From Planctomycetaceae bacterium (lineage in GTDB: Bacteria; Planctomycetota; Planctomycetia; Pirellulales; Pirellulaceae): 6,199 bases of DNA. A program made the position numbers and the translations under genes. Below, piece after piece: positions 5,252 to 6,199 of this stretch; position 1 is the first letter of the stretch; each line of letters starts with the position of its first letter. The DNA is taken from the NCBI GenBank assembly GCA_007133715.1, contig SLMF01000289.1, forward strand, positions 1 to 6,199, given 5' to 3'. The notes beneath the pieces are model-generated. The model worked only from the letters and a program-made list of their open reading frames with translations, had not been told where the DNA came from and did no database searches.

Positions 5252-6199
5252 ATGCCCAGTCGAAAAATCGCACTTGCCACCGCACTGCTCCTGCTGCCGA
5301 TCCAAGCGGCACCCGCTGCCGTCCGCTGGCACCACGATCTTGCCGCGGCCCAACAAGTGGCGGAACAACACCAACGCTTGGTGCTGCTGCATTTCTACTC
5401 GGAATGGTGCGCCCCTTGCCAACGGCTGAAACGGGAATTGTACCCCCGGCCCGACGTGGCTGAGGCGATCTCCGCGAACTACGTGCCTGTGAAAATCGAC
5501 GGCGTGCGGTTTCGCGACCTGGCCGCCGAATACCAGGTCGATCGCTTTCCGACCGAAATCGTCACCGATGCCTCGGGTAAAGTGCTGCTGCGAACGGTGA
5601 CCCCGCCCGATGCCGAACGCTACATTCAGCTGCTGAATCAAGTCGCGTCGAGCCAGCGAGGCGCCCTTGCCAGGGTGTCGTGGGCAGGCTCGCCTCCCTC
5701 ACACGAGGCGCATGAAGCGGAGCGCACGCATCGTGCGCATGCCACGCCGGAGTTGCCGAGCGCCCGCCCCCCGCATCCGCCGCTTGATATGCATTCCCCG
5801 TGGGGGCCGCACCCGCCGGTTGCATCCCAGCCAGGCGAGCAACAAAATAACCCGAATTGGGGTACTTCCACGCAACCGCCGCAAGGCCCGCCGAACCCCG
5901 CTTGGCACTCCTCTCGAGAGACGCCGATGGCCGAAACCACCGCTTCGAGTACGGGCCCCCCCGCCGCGGCGAATCCGTCCACCGTGCCCTCCCATCAAGG
6001 GGTGGAATATAACCCGTTCGTCACCTCGGCCGCGTCGCCCGCGCCTCGCCCGCCGCTCGAAAGTCCGACGGCCGAACTGCCGCTGGCCCTGGACGGCTAC
6101 TGCCCTGTGGCCCTGGCGGACCGAGATACCTGGGAACCGGGGGACGCGCGCTGGGGGGCTCTCCACCGCGGACGTATTTATCTGTTCCAGTCCGAGGCG
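5252..6199 (+). CDS. Exported thioredoxin-fold protein with Pro-rich linker and YHS-like C-terminal module (3' truncated)
   Basis: The frame is open from ATG 5252 to the window edge (316 codons, no stop). Residues 1-22 form a signal peptide (basic MPSRK, hydrophobic core ALATALLLLP, then QAAPA before Ala23). Residues 25-130 are a thioredoxin-like domain: LVLLHFYSEWCAPCQRLKRE with redox motif Cys53-Ala-Pro-Cys56, VPVKIDG (78-84), and the cis-proline in RFPTE (Pro100). Residues 133-278 are a low-complexity Pro/Ser/His/Ala linker with few hydrophobic residues. From 281, DGYCPVALADRDTW and WGALHRGRIYLF (301-312) resemble the start of a YHS-like module that I recall at the end of planctomycete secreted proteins; only its first half is present. 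It probably acts outside the cytoplasmic membrane as a thiol oxidoreductase, perhaps handling metal or haem proteins (inference). No clear ribosome site precedes the ATG, but the signal peptide begins there. It is divergent from rho across the long spacer. Confidence 0.88.
   Translation, partial: MPSRKIALATALLLLPIQAAPAAVRWHHDLAAAQQVAEQHQRLVLLHFYSEWCAPCQRLKRELYPRPDVAEAISANYVPVKIDGVRFRDLAAEYQVDRFPTEIVTDASGKVLLRTVTPPDAERYIQLLNQVASSQRGALARVSWAGSPPSHEAHEAERTHRAHATPELPSARPPHPPLDMHSPWGPHPPVASQPGEQQNNPNWGTSTQPPQGPPNPAWHSSRETPMAETTASSTGPPAAANPSTVPSHQGVEYNPFVTSAASPAPRPPLESPTAELPLALDGYCPVALADRDTWEPGDARWGALHRGRIYLFQSEA

Noticed and set aside
4920..5463. Plus-strand frames at 4920-5147 and 4942-5463
   Set aside because: Both have unnatural Arg/Pro/Ser-rich composition. 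The second overlaps the signal peptide and thioredoxin domain of the clear gene at 5252 in another frame.

Overview
The window reads as chromosomal DNA from a GC-rich bacterium, most likely a planctomycete of the Pirellulaceae type. This rests on recognised protein architectures (a secreted thioredoxin joined by a Pro-rich linker to a YHS-like C-terminal module, and a secreted transglutaminase-fold protein ending in a W-x-PCQ-type motif), on weak Shine-Dalgarno signals at most starts, and on long non-coding gaps. No database search was possible, so the taxonomic call is inference.

Layout. Positions 2-136 look like the 3' end of a plus-strand gene whose start lies outside the window (low confidence). 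After a structured non-coding stretch, 382-1347 (+) encodes an exported transglutaminase-like protein in which the usual catalytic cysteine position appears to be lysine. It converges, with a 9-base gap, on a minus-strand cluster transcribed right to left: rho (4350-3073, transcription termination factor), moaB (3025-2519, molybdopterin-binding protein) and a SPASM-type radical SAM protein (2448-1357). The short gaps suggest one transcript led by rho. A gap of about 900 bases (4351-5251) has no convincing gene but holds several perfect inverted repeats, one of which is a terminator-like hairpin in the rho leader. From 5252 (+) to the window edge runs the thioredoxin/YHS-like exported protein, still open at base 6199.

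How the genes relate. Rho is a cytoplasmic housekeeping factor. MoaB and the radical SAM enzyme are both cytoplasmic and metal/cofactor related, but no direct partnership can be shown. The two plus-strand genes encode exported proteins and are not obviously linked to the cluster. I see no mobile element, CRISPR array, tRNA, rRNA or defence system. The best leads are the apparently non-catalytic transglutaminase, the Trx-YHS-like fusion, the rho-leader hairpin and the mutually exclusive hairpins at 5058-5097.
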